From NCBI RefSeq assembly GCF_041381155.1, contig NC_091135.1, forward strand, positions 69,800,418 through 69,864,417: DNA of 64,000 nucleotides, read 5' to 3'. This document shows positions 41,585 to 52,620 of this stretch, one piece after another. Source of the DNA: Argopecten irradians. Lineage: Eukaryota > Mollusca > Bivalvia > Pectinida > Pectinidae. Both the position numbers and the translations under genes were made by a program. The notes below the pieces were generated by a model. The model ran no database searches. It saw nothing but the letters and a program-made list of their open reading frames with translations, and was not told the DNA's origin. The first letter of the stretch is position 1. Each line of letters opens with the position of its first letter.

Positions 41585-41711
41585 CTGAGATACATAGTTC
41601 GTTTGTGTATCCGCATCCTGGCTTATCCACAGGTAAACCGTTCGGCCAGCTAATTTCGATTCCCGGAAGAGCTTCATACTGTTGTGTGAAGCCTCGGAAC
41701 ACCCCAACAAT
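41585..41711 (-). CDS. Receptor guanylate cyclase exon 7: juxtamembrane cysteine loop
   Basis: The acceptor GTTGGACAG and the donor ATCTCAG|GTGTGT give 127 nt, phase 0 to 1. The peptide begins IVGVFRGFTQQYEALPG and continues ISWPNGLPVDKPGCGYTNEL, then C. The W-P-x-G-x-P-x-D-x-P-x-C-G-Y/F pattern with a second cysteine is the family's membrane-proximal disulphide loop. The longer open frame seen over this segment is a different, wrong frame. Confidence 0.92.
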
Positions 41712-41739
41712 CTGTCCAACATAATATATTGGGGGTAAG

Positions 41740-42173
41740 AATCCACACGTATTTACTTTTTATTTGACGAAATCATGACATTAACTTGTACTAATATTAT
41801 CTGTCTTTATTTTCAACAGAGAGATTATAATCATAATTAATATAATATATTTATTATAAAGAATAAACATATGTATGAATGATTTGAATGTCAGTATGAG
41901 AGAATCAAATTTGCTGAAGTTATGTATTTATTTGTAAAATAATATACGTAATATGCATTTCTTGAATAAAATATATGTTTAACGAAAAAAAAAAAAAAAG
42001 ATCTGGTTTTAATCAGATTGGGAAGTTCATACATGTCCTTTAGAAATGAAAGTGCCTGTGCTTCTGAATTACTATTCATTATTCAAAAATTTAATAAAAA
42101 AAAACCTTAAAAATGAATCAACAACAAATAAATGCAAGTGCCTGTTAAAAAAAAAAAAAAAATCCACACGTAT
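41740..42173. mobile_element. Poly(A)-tailed retroposed insertion with 13-bp target duplication in intron 6
   Basis: The 13-base word AATCCACACGTAT occurs at 41740-41752 and again at 42161-42173. The 408 bp between them end in a run of about 14 A at 42147-42160. That is the signature of LINE-mediated retroposition in plus orientation. The body is AT-rich, has another A run near 41985 and an AATAAA-like word. No coding sequence is recognised. It may be a SINE, a LINE 3' end or a processed UTR. Confidence 0.78.
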
Positions 42174-42263
42174 ATAATATTCTACTATTAGACAGACCAA
42201 TATACACGTATTAACTACTTGTTATAAAGGATAAGTAAAAGGAAAGCGATCATTGTGACTTAC

Positions 42264-42358
42264 GTTAAATGTTTTTGAAATAGGGTCCGTCATATCTAGA
42301 AAGTCAAAATCTGCGATTCTGTCCCCGAACTCATCAATGGCGACTGTCCCCGAAATAC
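42264..42358 (-). CDS. Receptor guanylate cyclase exon 6: membrane-proximal ectodomain
   Basis: The acceptor TTTTGTTTTAG and the donor TTTAAC|GTAAGT give 95 nt, phase 1 to 0. The peptide begins GISGTVAIDEFGDRIADFDF and ends TDPISKTFN. It follows the family signature G-x-x-G-x-V-x-I-D-x-x-G-D-R. The exon is too short to show as an independent open frame; it was found by homology pattern plus splice phase. Confidence 0.92.
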
Positions 42359-42919
42359 CTAAAACAAAACTCTACATGTAAGAGAAGCAACATTTAAAGG
42401 AAATATGATACGTTCGGTGAGTCGCAGTTGAAGAGACTATCGTGCTCGACTGCTAAAGTTTAGAACCAACTGACCGATGTTACGTCGATTTAGTTACATG
42501 TACTACTTTGGCCTAACTATGTACAAATGTACATTATGCATATAGTTGTCATATTCTTGTGTTCGCACTTTCTTTTCTTACACGTTTTCAAGTTTTTAAA
42601 AATCTGTCTTGCAATTAGTACAACTTTTGCAATCAAATCAGCTGAACGGAAATATCTATCGTGTGAAAAATACAGATCACCGCATGTTGCGTCAACGCAT
42701 TTTATCAGCATCGAAAGAAAATGTTTTTAAGAACATGTAAGATAAAATTTGGCGATTTATATTTCATTTATAAATAATATTTCAACATTTTCTAAGATGC
42801 TGATTTTCAGAATGTTAACATCGAGAGTCTAGGTGATTTTTTTAAATTCGCGATTTATGCGAAACAAAACAGCTACTCCTGTATAGAAATATTAAACCTG
42901 TTCTGTACAGTATAATTAC

Positions 42920-43055
42920 CTGGATAAGTACTGTTCCAAAGTTTCTGGGCGACTGTCAGGCCGTCTGTGATATTCTGTCCGTCCGACAACGTCCGGTTAA
43001 AGGCTTCGGACAGATATAACACACCTTCATAAAAGGCTGTGATAAAGTAGTTCAC
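42920..43055 (-). CDS. Receptor guanylate cyclase exon 5: ligand-binding domain, F-Y-E-G helix
   Basis: The acceptor TAATTACAG and the donor TATCCAG|GTAATT give 136 nt, phase 0 to 1. The peptide opens VNYFITAFYEGVLYLSEAFN. It includes NRTLSDGQNITDG and ends QKLWNSTYPG. NRT, NIT and NST are three possible glycosylation sequons. The F-Y-x-G-V-L-x-L-x-x-A-x-N pattern and the following G-x-x-I-T-D-G loop are typical of natriuretic-type guanylate cyclases. Confidence 0.94.
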
Positions 43056-43376
43056 CTGTAATTAAGAAAAACAAATACAGCTAAGAATAAAGAGAACCGG
43101 TAAGGAAATGGTAATTGCTGTTTTTATTTATTTGTTTGTTGTTATTAGGGGGGATGAGTATGAGTTTGAAATATAAAAAAAAATTGAACAAATGCTTAAA
43201 GCTAAACAAAGCTGAGTAAAATTCAAAACGAATACCTGCCTTTCGCTCTATCTGAAAATACCCATAAGTATTAAAATAAACATTAAAAAACAAACAAACA
43301 AAAATCATATCTTAAAATCAGTTTAAGAAACTAAAGTTAAACACATTTAAAACCTTACGATAAACAGCTGTTTTAC

Positions 43377-43528
43377 CGTTTCATCGCCAAAGTCAAACCC
43401 GTAGTCACGGCTCGCACGAATCTTAACTTCAGCTGCGAAATTCAGATATTCGGAACTTCTCGGGAGGTGAAGTGTAAAAACTAAAGCGGACTCGTACGCT
43501 CGGGTTACACCTGCATCTTTGTAGTCAC
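43377..43528 (-). CDS. Receptor guanylate cyclase exon 4: ligand-binding domain
   Basis: The acceptor TTATTGCAG and the donor GAAACG|GTAAAA give 152 nt, phase 1 to 0. The peptide starts GDYKDAGVTRAYESALVFTL and ends YGFDFGDET, which joins to VNYFITAFYEG in exon 5. That junction reproduces the conserved ectodomain region before the F-Y-D/E-G motif. A second in-frame GTAAGG donor lies 18 nt further on. I chose the first because it restores the family alignment. Confidence 0.9.
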
Positions 43529-43830
43529 CTGCAATAAGTAACAGATAACCATTATCTTAATGACAAACATAATCAATCTGAAGCCATTTTATTTACAGAG
43601 CCCACATCTTCTTTATACATCTATATTGTTTGCTTTTCATCGAGTTTTTTTGGATTTCTGTGTTTGATATTGCTTTTCTTGTGCTCAGATATTGGCTCAT
43701 TACACCTGTATTTAATCTCATTCATATAGTTTATATAAATTCTGTCTCGAACAACACTGTCATCCCTCACCATTATGTCTCAAATGTTACCTCCTCTTCC
43801 TTATGGATAAAGGCGAATTCATGTTCTTAA

Positions 43831-46800
43831 AGCCGCATAATCCGTATCTTTCAGGGTCCGTAAAACAAACAATGACAAGATATTGTGTAATAGCCCTAAA
43901 AAGTTACGAACTTTCCCCAAATTACAAGTCTAGAAAGTTAAGAGGTCCAAAGATATAAATATACAAAATTTTATTTTAGACTTATGCGCGGTCCGACAGA
44001 AAGTCAAAAGTTAACGCCTCCAAATCTTAAAAATGCTACTTTGCGCATGTCCGGAAATAAAAGTTGTTTACCGCAATGGAGCGAGCTTTGCAGTGAAAGC
44101 TCGCCGGCTTAGAATCAACTGCTGATTCGAAGTGAATAAGGAGATTATTTAAACTAAGAAATGTTGTGAATTGCTGAGAATATTATATGGAAACGAATTC
44201 GAGCTATGACAACAACTATGATTTGCGAATGATCTACCAAAACCACATAAACCGATTTCCCTTCGTCTCTATAAGGTGAGTGGGGCCCCGAAGGGGGTAA
44301 CAGTTAGGCCTATATTCTATAAGTGTTTGGTCGCTTTTTGGAATTGGTACCATAGTAAAACAGAGATTAGAAATCAGGAAAAGTGTTGATAAATCGGGGA
44401 ACATATAACAGATTTAATCTTGGATTACAACAGAAGCATTAATAGAGTCGTATTATACGCGTTTCCTTAAAAGATGATCGCATTCTTTAGTGTTATACAT
44501 GTACATATGTACGATATATATACATGTAGCTACTGTTACAGGCTTACAGCGTCAGGAGTGTGATATCTTTTCCGATATCTATTTGTGTATTTATGTATAT
44601 CAGTGATATGTACCCTTTTACTGTATGCTATGGATATTACTGTATTAAAGAAGCCACTTTCAAACTTACTTCATCAGTGCTCGTGTGTGTAAGATTGTAT
44701 TTTTTAGACTTACAGTCACTTAGTCACGTACTCGTTATCCTATCTAATGGTCATAATTATATAAAATTCACACCAATACATCATAAGTGGTGTAAGTAAA
44801 GAATAGTAATTGACTTTTTACAATATGTATTATATATTATGTCCAATGGCAATATATTTAGGCTACATAAATTCTGGTACTAATTAGTACCATTATTCTT
44901 CACATGAAAATGCCTAGACCCCTGTAATTCAAGAAATGACTAACTTATAATTAGTATCTAGTGAGGTTTGATTTTGATAAACTTGTGTTCAAAAGATGTG
45001 TAATTGTTATAAATTTGTGTTTGACAGAAAACAATTGGAACTAGTTTGTTTTACATGCAGGATAACACTGAAAGATTATATGCATGCATGTATACAGTAT
45101 TAATCTATGTACATAACTGACATTTACTCCATATTTTCTTTATAGAATGTATGGGACCTTCAACCAGATGACAGAAGTGCAAGATGTGATGGCAGCTCGC
45201 CCAAAAATAATAGGGAAAAACAACTACATGTATCTCTGAGATCAAAACTGACAGTAAAAAATAAAGTCTGTTTGTAATGTACCCATTATGAACCAGAAAG
45301 AAATTATTTTCAAGAAGGAAGGACAGAACAAACCTAGCATAATTCTTTACTATTATCACCAAGATATTTTCAAATTATTTATTTCTTCTTCACACAAATG
45401 AAAAAAGGAATAATAACAATTATTGCATGTCTACATACCTAGTATGTATAACTTTTGAATAATTTATATGGGACAAGGAAGTAATTCCAATTTATGAACA
45501 ATAAACCAATTAAAATAATATGTCATTTGTCTGAGTTGTTAAATTATGTATTGTTCATTTTAGAAATGTTCAAATACAGAAAATAAATAGCAAACAAGAT
45601 TGGAGCTAGATCAAGGGTTATTTGGGTCAAAAGTCAGTGTCAAATCTCAAGGTTTTGGCTCTATAGATATACAGATATCCCTATGTGTAATAAAAAAAAA
45701 TCTTGTTGTTGTGTTATACACAAATTGCACATATATATAAGAATATCCATATATCTAGAGACAATAGCCTGTGATGTATGTTGTTAAATTGCATTATTCA
45801 TTATAGACTATTTTAAGTTGCAAAGTTTTGATTGAATTAGAAAGGAATAGACTGACAATAATTTTAATTAGTCCCAGGTCAATGAAGGTCTACATGTACA
45901 AGCTCTTAGCAAATTCACTTAGTGTTTGGAGCAAGATCACACTAAAGGAATTAGGATTGCTTAAATATATAAAGATAAACTAACAAAATACAACTAATAA
46001 AGTTGGATTTTCCACAAGGTTAGACTAAATAAATACTAAAAAATGAATTTTACTGCAATTACTCTGATGATATGAGAATCACATGCAATGGTCAGCTTAT
46101 TTACTACTGGATGCTATTTTGAACTCCAGTCATTTTTTTATTGACTTAAAATTCAATGCATAATATGTGTACATGCACACTATACCATGTATATGAATGT
46201 GCTATTTGTGCATGAATATGATTGTATAAGAAACACCTAGGTCTTTCATTATACATGTTTCTGATTCATTTGATTCAGAGGCAAATTCACGGCTGGACAT
46301 CATATTATATGGTAGCTATTATATGGTTCATTGGCAAGCTATCATGTACATTTAACCAAGGGAGCTGTCTTCATTATCTACACAGAAAATATATACATAA
46401 TTGCATGTTAGACATTCAGAACTTTTAACACACATTAAACCGCCGTATTGCAACCTCGACCGCATTTTTTCTTTTATTTTTTTTTTTAATTTTCTGTAAT
46501 CCTTGAAATCATATAACCAAATGTTTATAGTTTCACCAGAAATTTATCATCATGTTTTTAACGAACACGGAGCTTTTCCAACGTAAATATCAGAAATATA
46601 CATACAATAACGCGTATTAAATTTTATACTCGTTTATGGCGGTACATGGTGATTTTTTAACTAATAGATATGTATGTATACATGTATACATATATATATG
46701 ACATTGAACAAAAATACATATTATGTCAAGTTTGCTCTCCGTGCTTACTTTACTTGATTTATTATTATATTTCATTTGGACCTTTATAAAACAAGTTATA

Positions 46801-47499
46801 TGGTTATCCAACTGGCAAGTCAAATATCGTCCGAATTATTTATTTTAAAAAATATCACCAGAGATTTACATGTACATGTAGATAACCATTTTCGTCTCTA
46901 TATAGTACGTTGTGTCTTGTCTATTTCATTATTTATCAATACCATTATTTATATATCTGATACATTTTTGTAAAATTTATTATCTTGTCTAGTACGATGT
47001 GTGGTATCGCAACACATATTTTATACGAAGGTTAAATACCGTCCCCACAAAAATCCCTCCGGTGGCCCCCGGAAATTAGGCAAAGCATAGTCAACCGATC
47101 GCCGTATTGTAAACACTCAAAATGACCGAATGGAAGTATTGTTTACACGACGATAATGTATATATATTGTTCTGGAGGACTCTTTAACTTCATCACATAA
47201 CAAAACATTCATTTGTTCATGATAAGTAACAAGTTCTTCCGTAGAAGTTCCTGCTAACATGAACGACACGCTTTTGACTGGGCACGCCATTTCGTTTGGT
47301 CTGGAAAGTCACGTGATCGTCTACGATTGAAAATGCATATTCAAATACTCTGGATATCGAATTTTTAATCATTAATTTCTTTTGAACTCGGGACTTTTTG
47401 GGTGTGTAATTAGGGGAAAGTTGATAACTTTTTATAATATATGTACCCGAATTTTCTTTTGTTGATTTACGGACCCTGAAAGATACGGATTATGCGGCT
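43831..47499. mobile_element. TTAA-flanked DNA transposon-like element, 3.67 kb, 34-bp terminal inverted repeats, intron 3
   Basis: The left end, 43831-43864, starts AGCCGCATAATCCGTATC and ends GGGTCCGTAAA. The right end, 47466-47499, is its exact reverse complement over 34 bases. TTAA lies immediately outside both ends (43827-43830 and 47500-47503). TTAA duplication is typical of piggyBac-like elements. No open frame inside exceeds about 85 codons, so it is non-autonomous or a dead shell. It lies between exons 3 and 4 next to the 36-bp array. Confidence 0.85.
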
Positions 47500-47654
47500 T
47501 TAACAAGTACATACATCTCAACAAAATGACAAAATTACAAAATCACGAAACCATTACAATGATGTCACGATAACGGTGACAATGAATCCTTCACTGCCTT
47601 ACTTATATGTCAATAATGATGACACGATGAGGTAAAACAAGACAAGTGAAAATG

Positions 47655-49245
47655 TAACCCTCCAATCCCCTCAACGTGAGATCTCAACTCTCCAATCCCC
47701 TCACATGACACGGGAGATCTCAACTCTCCAATCCCCTCACATGACACGGGAGATCTCAACTCTCCAATCCCCTCACATGACACGAGAGATCTCAACTCTC
47801 CAATCCCCTCACATGACACGGGAGAACTCAACTCTCCAATCCCCTCACATGACACGAGAGATCTCAACTCTCCAATCCCCTCACATGACACGGGAGATCT
47901 CAACTCTCCAATCCCCTCACATGACACGGAGAACTCAACTCTCAATCCCTCACATGACACGAGAACTCAAACATGCACTCCACTCCATCCCCTCACATGA
48001 CACGGAGAACTCAACTCTCCAATCCCCTCACATGACACGGAGAACTCAAATCTCCAATCCCCTCACATGACACGAGAGAACTCAACTCTCCAATCCCCTC
48101 ACATGACACGGGAGAACTCAACTCTCCAATCCCTCACATGACAGAGAGAACTCAACTCTCCAATCCCCTCACATGACACGAGAGATCTCAACTCTCCAAT
48201 CCCCTCACATGACACGGGAGATCTCAACTCTCCAATCCCCTCACATGACACGGGAGAACTCAACTCTCCAATCCCCTCACATGACACGAGAGATCTCAAC
48301 TCTCCAATCCCCTCACACTGCACGAGAGATCTCAACTCTCCAATCCCCTCACATGACACGGGAGAACTCAACTCTCCAATCCCCTCACATGACACGAGAG
48401 AACTCAACTCTCCAATCCCCTCACATGACACGGGAGATCTCAACTCTCCAATCCCCTCACATGACACGGGCGGGAGATCTCAACTCTCCAATCCCCTCAC
48501 ATGACACGGGAGATCTCAACTCTCCAATCCCCTCACATGACACGGGCGGGAGATCTCAACTCTCCAATCCCCTCACATGGCACGAGAGATCTCAACTCTC
48601 CAATCCCATCACATGACACGGGAGAACTCAACTCTCCAATCCCCTCACATGACACGGGAGATCTCAACTCTCCAATCCCCTCACATGGCACGAGAGATCT
48701 CAACTCTCTAATCCCCTCACATGACACGGGAGATCTCAACTCTCCAATCCCCTCACATGATACGGGAGATCTCAACTCTCCAATCCCCTCACATGATACG
48801 GGAGATCTCAACTCTCCAATCCCCTCACATGACACGGGAATTCTCAACTCTCCAATCCCCTCACATGACACGGGAGATCTCAACTCTCCAATCCCCTCAC
48901 ATGACACGCGAGATCTCAACTCTCAAATCCCCTCACATGGCACGGGAGATCTCAACTCTCCAATCCCCTCACATGGCACGAGAGATCTCAAATCTCCAAT
49001 CCCCTCACATGACACGGGAGATCTCAACTCTCCAATCCCCTCACATGGCACGAGAGATCTCAACTCTATAATCCCCTCACATGACACGGGAGAACTCAAC
49101 TCTCCAATCCCCTCACATGACACGGGAGATCTCAACTCTCCAATCCCCTCACATGACACGGGAAATCTCAACTCTCCAATCCCCTCACATGACACGGGAG
49201 ATCTCAACTCTCCAATCCCCTTACATCTGACAGGAGATCTTAACT
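47655..49245. repeat. Minisatellite, 36-bp unit, about 44 copies
   Basis: The unit contains CTCAACTCTCCAATCCCCTC and ACATGACACGGGAGAT. Several sites vary: GAGATCTC/GAGAACTC, ACGGG/ACGAG, GACACG/GGCACG/GATACG. It lies in intron 3. Thirty-six is divisible by three and frames are open on both strands (SCEGIGELRSPV minus; MTREISTLQSPH plus), so these frames are not evidence of protein. The left third contains more irregular units. Confidence 0.96.
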
Positions 49246-49768
49246 CTCGGAGTAAGAATCAAAGTAGTTGAAACAAACACGTGAACACATCGTGTCTTAC
49301 ACACTAAATATCCTTGTTCTAGGAGTAGCACTGTCCCATATTGACTAAGATTATAATCATCTTCATCATTTTGAAGTTTTTTTGTTCATTTTTCTGTTCA
49401 ATTTCTAAACTGAAGTGTGGAGTTTATGTCAATAATTACAGACCTCTGAATAAATAAACCTGGTGTAAGGTTGTTGGTTTGCATTTTATATACAAATATT
49501 AAATTTAAGTTCGAAATTAATAAGTAAATATCCATCTGTAGCCTTATATTCATGCCAACTGTATGTTACCATTATCTTTCATTCAATTTTGTAATATTTT
49601 GCGAAATTCCTTCCAAGTCGCCTCCAATCATTATCCCTTGTTGTTTTCACCACTACAATTGAATCATAAGTTAACTAATTATTTTATAGAGTTTTAATTA
49701 TAATTATATACTTTGCATACATTCTTTTCATGTACTGCATAAGAATTCAATCTAGTACCCACACTCAC
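49246..49768. other. Intron 3 sequence next to exon 3, no recognised feature
   Basis: This is AT-rich unique sequence between the 36-bp array and the exon 3 donor. Confidence 0.5.
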
Positions 49769-49915
49769 CGCGTAGGAATTCGGTGTAGTAGCCAAGCCAG
49801 TCACTAGGAAATAGTTCCATGGTAAGGAACACATAACCGCCATCAGCCATCCCTAGCTGATAGGCCCGGTACATAAAATCTCGGAAAAGCTCCGCGTCAC
49901 AGAAAATGACAAATA
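49769..49915 (-). CDS. Receptor guanylate cyclase exon 3: ligand-binding domain
   Basis: The acceptor TTTTGTTTCAG and the donor CTACGCG|GTGAGT give 147 nt, phase 1 to 1. This exon is short and has no long open frame of its own. The peptide reads VFVIFCDAELFRDFMYRAYQ, then LGMADGGYVFLTMELF and SDWLGYYTEF. The L-G-M-x-x-G-x-Y-V-F pattern is characteristic of NPR-type ectodomains. A 6.2-kb intron with the 36-bp minisatellite and a TTAA-flanked element follows. Confidence 0.93.
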
Positions 49916-50414
49916 CTGAAACAAAATTAGAAGAATGTCATACAATGAGTAATTGAACTGTTACTGTCAGGATGTTCCTGCCATGTTTACTATTTTACTT
50001 TTCTCACAGAAAAAAAACGAATATTCATACAATCTACCAACAACCATTCTTAATATTTACATATAGTATTATTCTTATCTTCAATATAATGAATATTTGC
50101 AGACTGATACGAAATCAAAGAAACCTGTGAATTATCTTTGGCGATCATTAGTCCCCCATCGGGAAACAGAGAGAGGGATATAGGTTAGCGAAGTGCCTGT
50201 CTGTCCGACTGACATTTTCCAGGCTCTATACTATAAGAACTTAGAACTTCATACTAGGTACGTGTATGTGGGTCCACCTTCATTGTAGGTGAGACGCTGT
50301 GACACCTACCAAAATGAAGTCACCTGAACCTTTGACCTCAGTTTCAAAAACATATATGAGACACGCGCTTTGGGAATAAAGTCCCTTCATTAGCTTGTTT
50401 TCTGCTAGACCTAC

Positions 50415-50627
50415 CCCGAGATTGTCGACTGGCCGTCTTCAGCAGGATCCCGGGATCAGAAAGCTTGGACGCTGCAAATTGTAAATCTAGAGGACGTGGC
50501 CAGGCACCATTGTTAACGAAGTCACGAACCAGGTTAACTCCAGCAAGCTCAAAGAAGATGTATTCCACGTCATAGATGATAGATATGTGTCTCCAGTCGT
50601 ACTTACTCATCAGCGACATCAAAGAGG
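50415..50627 (-). CDS. Receptor guanylate cyclase exon 2: ligand-binding domain
   Basis: The acceptor TTGTCAG and the donor CGGG|GTAGGT give 213 nt, phase 1 to phase 1. The peptide begins SLMSLMSKYDWRHISIIYD, matching the family segment in which a tryptophan precedes a beta strand (W-x-x-I/V-x-I-I/V-Y). It ends with GILLKTASRQSR, the hallmark that in natriuretic peptide receptors leads into the next exon's V-F-V-I-F-C strand. The open frame visible beyond 50415 runs into intron and is not coding. Confidence 0.92.
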
Positions 50628-51139
50628 CTGACAATAGATCAACCATAGGTTATTATGACTTTACCCTTCTACTTATTGTATTACAACTACATTACTCTAT
50701 AGAAAATATCATACATTTCATTATGAAGAACCGTTATATCCCCTGTTTAATTGGCTATAATTGTTAGTTGCTTTCCATGGTACAAGTTGCAATTTTTTTA
50801 TCAGCATGATGCTTATAACCTATGCATAAAATCCATTACGATGTTGTGTGGACGTAGCTAAACGCCACGAACTGTCAATCACGGTCTGCTGTGCAATTCA
50901 AGCATTTACCGAGCGTACACGATAGGTGTCAGGGCTAAACACGGCATAATTCTGAAACCCTTGAATTCGTGATTAGATACGCGAACGTTGACTGATTTAT
51001 AATAACAATTTATGAACTACTTGTTAAATACATCGTATCACAAGTGTGTTGTTGATCTAGGTTGTTTATTGTTCTCTCTGTAAACATAACAACCGTTAAC
51101 GACGAACATTTCACAGAGATTACGATCGTCGAGGTTTAA
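50628..51139. other. Intron 1 sequence next to exon 2, no recognised feature
   Basis: This is intronic sequence upstream of exon 2 on the minus strand. A duplicated word (GTAATAATAAGTGTG) just right of it, near 51143 and 51183, lies at or near the LINE 5' end. Confidence 0.45.
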
Positions 51140-51314
51140 TGCTGTAATAATAAGTGTGCAATATGGCATTGCCTGTAAATGTTGTAATAATAAGTGTGAA
51201 ATATGTGTAGAAATAACAGAGGACAGAGTTGTGATTACTTGTCAAAACGATGATACAAAATGTGCGCTACTACTTAATGGAACGGAAATAAAAAAAATCA
51301 AACGGTGAAATTTT

Positions 51315-52541
51315 TTGAAGTCGAAAAAACTGACAAATGTTACAATCAAAGATGCATCATACGAACTAGGCGACGATGATATCGCTTCTTATATGGCTAG
51401 ATACGGCCAAGTCGTATCAGGCAGTCTACGCAGAGGTAAAATTCGTGATACTTACATTGAAAACGGCACAAAGTATTTGAACTTTATAGGATGTGTCCCT
51501 ACCCTCCCGTTGCGAACTTCAATTGGGCGTTTTGATATAAGAATATTTGCAAATAACAATAGAACGCCATGTTATCATTGCAACTTAAAGGACCACTCAC
51601 CATTTAAATGTCCAAACAAACCAGTGCGTGAGCAAAGAAAATGTTTTATTTGTAAAAATACTGACCATCTTGCTCGAAACTGTCCACAAAAAGAAACGCC
51701 TATCTGTAATTACTTTAACATGTCAGGTCACATTCAATCTGAATGTAGACAACGTGATTCGGACCAATACGGGGATTACGCGGAAGAAATCAGAGAAGGT
51801 CGTAAAAACGAAGATGACAAAACTGATGACGTAATACCTAATTCTTCAGATAGGGATTCCGTACAGAAAAAGCAAAATCAACCGATATCTCTATTACTTG
51901 GCGCGTCTAACGCGAAACGAATCCAGTTCAACTCGAGAAATATTATTAACGCCTCGGTGTCTGGTGCATCACTGGCGGAAATCAGCCATTCAATCGAGGA
52001 ATCACTCTCCTGCATACCTGAAGACACTGACACAAAAATATCACAGTTTGTCTGGGTACCAATGACGTGTCAAGAAACCAAGGCGAGTCTGACCAAATCA
52101 TTGTTGACCTAACTTCAGCAATAAAGAAATTGAAAATCAATTCCCAGATGTCCCCATTTGAATATGTGGAATCCTACTCCGAAAAGAAAACAGCGAGAAA
52201 ATTTCGTTCCTGAACGAGATAACTGAAAGTGTCAATAGTTTCACTGAAAAAATGTGTAAAACAAAATCCCATATAGAATACATTGATATCCCGCTTCTTT
52301 TCCGTAGCGACGGAACGGTTAATGATCATCTATATGACGGTTTTGACACCTCAGGTGTACACGTAAATAAACAAGGAGCGTTTAAGTTAAGAGAAAAATT
52401 ATCAGTCTTCATGCAAACAACTGTAGGACCAATGCTGGGCACGCCAAAAAATAGAAAACGCTTTATGAGTTCGGCAACACCACCATCAACTGAACGACAA
52501 CACAATAAAATCCAAAAGTATGATACCCCAGAGAACAACTG
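51315..52541 (+). pseudogene. LINE ORF1: RRM-like region, three zinc knuckles, SGNH-hydrolase-like domain
   Basis: The first frame (51315-52109) begins with an RRM-like region including ARYGQVVSGSLRRGKI. CCHC knuckles follow at residues 86-99 (CYHCNLKDHSPFKC) and 110-123 (CFICKNTDHLARNC). A third at 131-144 has its second cysteine changed to phenylalanine. Next is LLLGASNAKRI, resembling the G-D-S block with D changed to A. A frameshift near 52045 moves the match to CLGTNDVSRNQGESDQIIV. Another brings FDTSGVHVNKQG, equivalent to the D-x-x-H block. SGNH/esterase domains are known in ORF1 of some CR1/L2-type LINEs. Here one sits behind zinc knuckles. Confidence 0.72.
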
Positions 52542-52620
52542 AATGCTTTTAAACATAGACCTTTAAGCAATATTCATAAACTCTAACCACTTTATATTAA
52601 CTTTTGTCTATATCTATAGC

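Noticed and set aside
41504..41746. 80-codon minus-strand frame over exon 7
   Set aside because: It is one frame off the real exon 7, whose family motifs and splice phases are clear.
43630..46973. Short open frames of 65-85 codons inside the TTAA-flanked element
   Set aside because: They have no recognisable transposase motif and their composition matches non-coding AT-rich DNA.
47610..49271. Frames on both strands across the 36-bp array (SCEGIGELRSPV, MTREISTLQSPH, PSHDTGDLNSPI)
   Set aside because: Several frames on both strands are open at once because the unit happens to lack stops. No splice or start context supports any of them.
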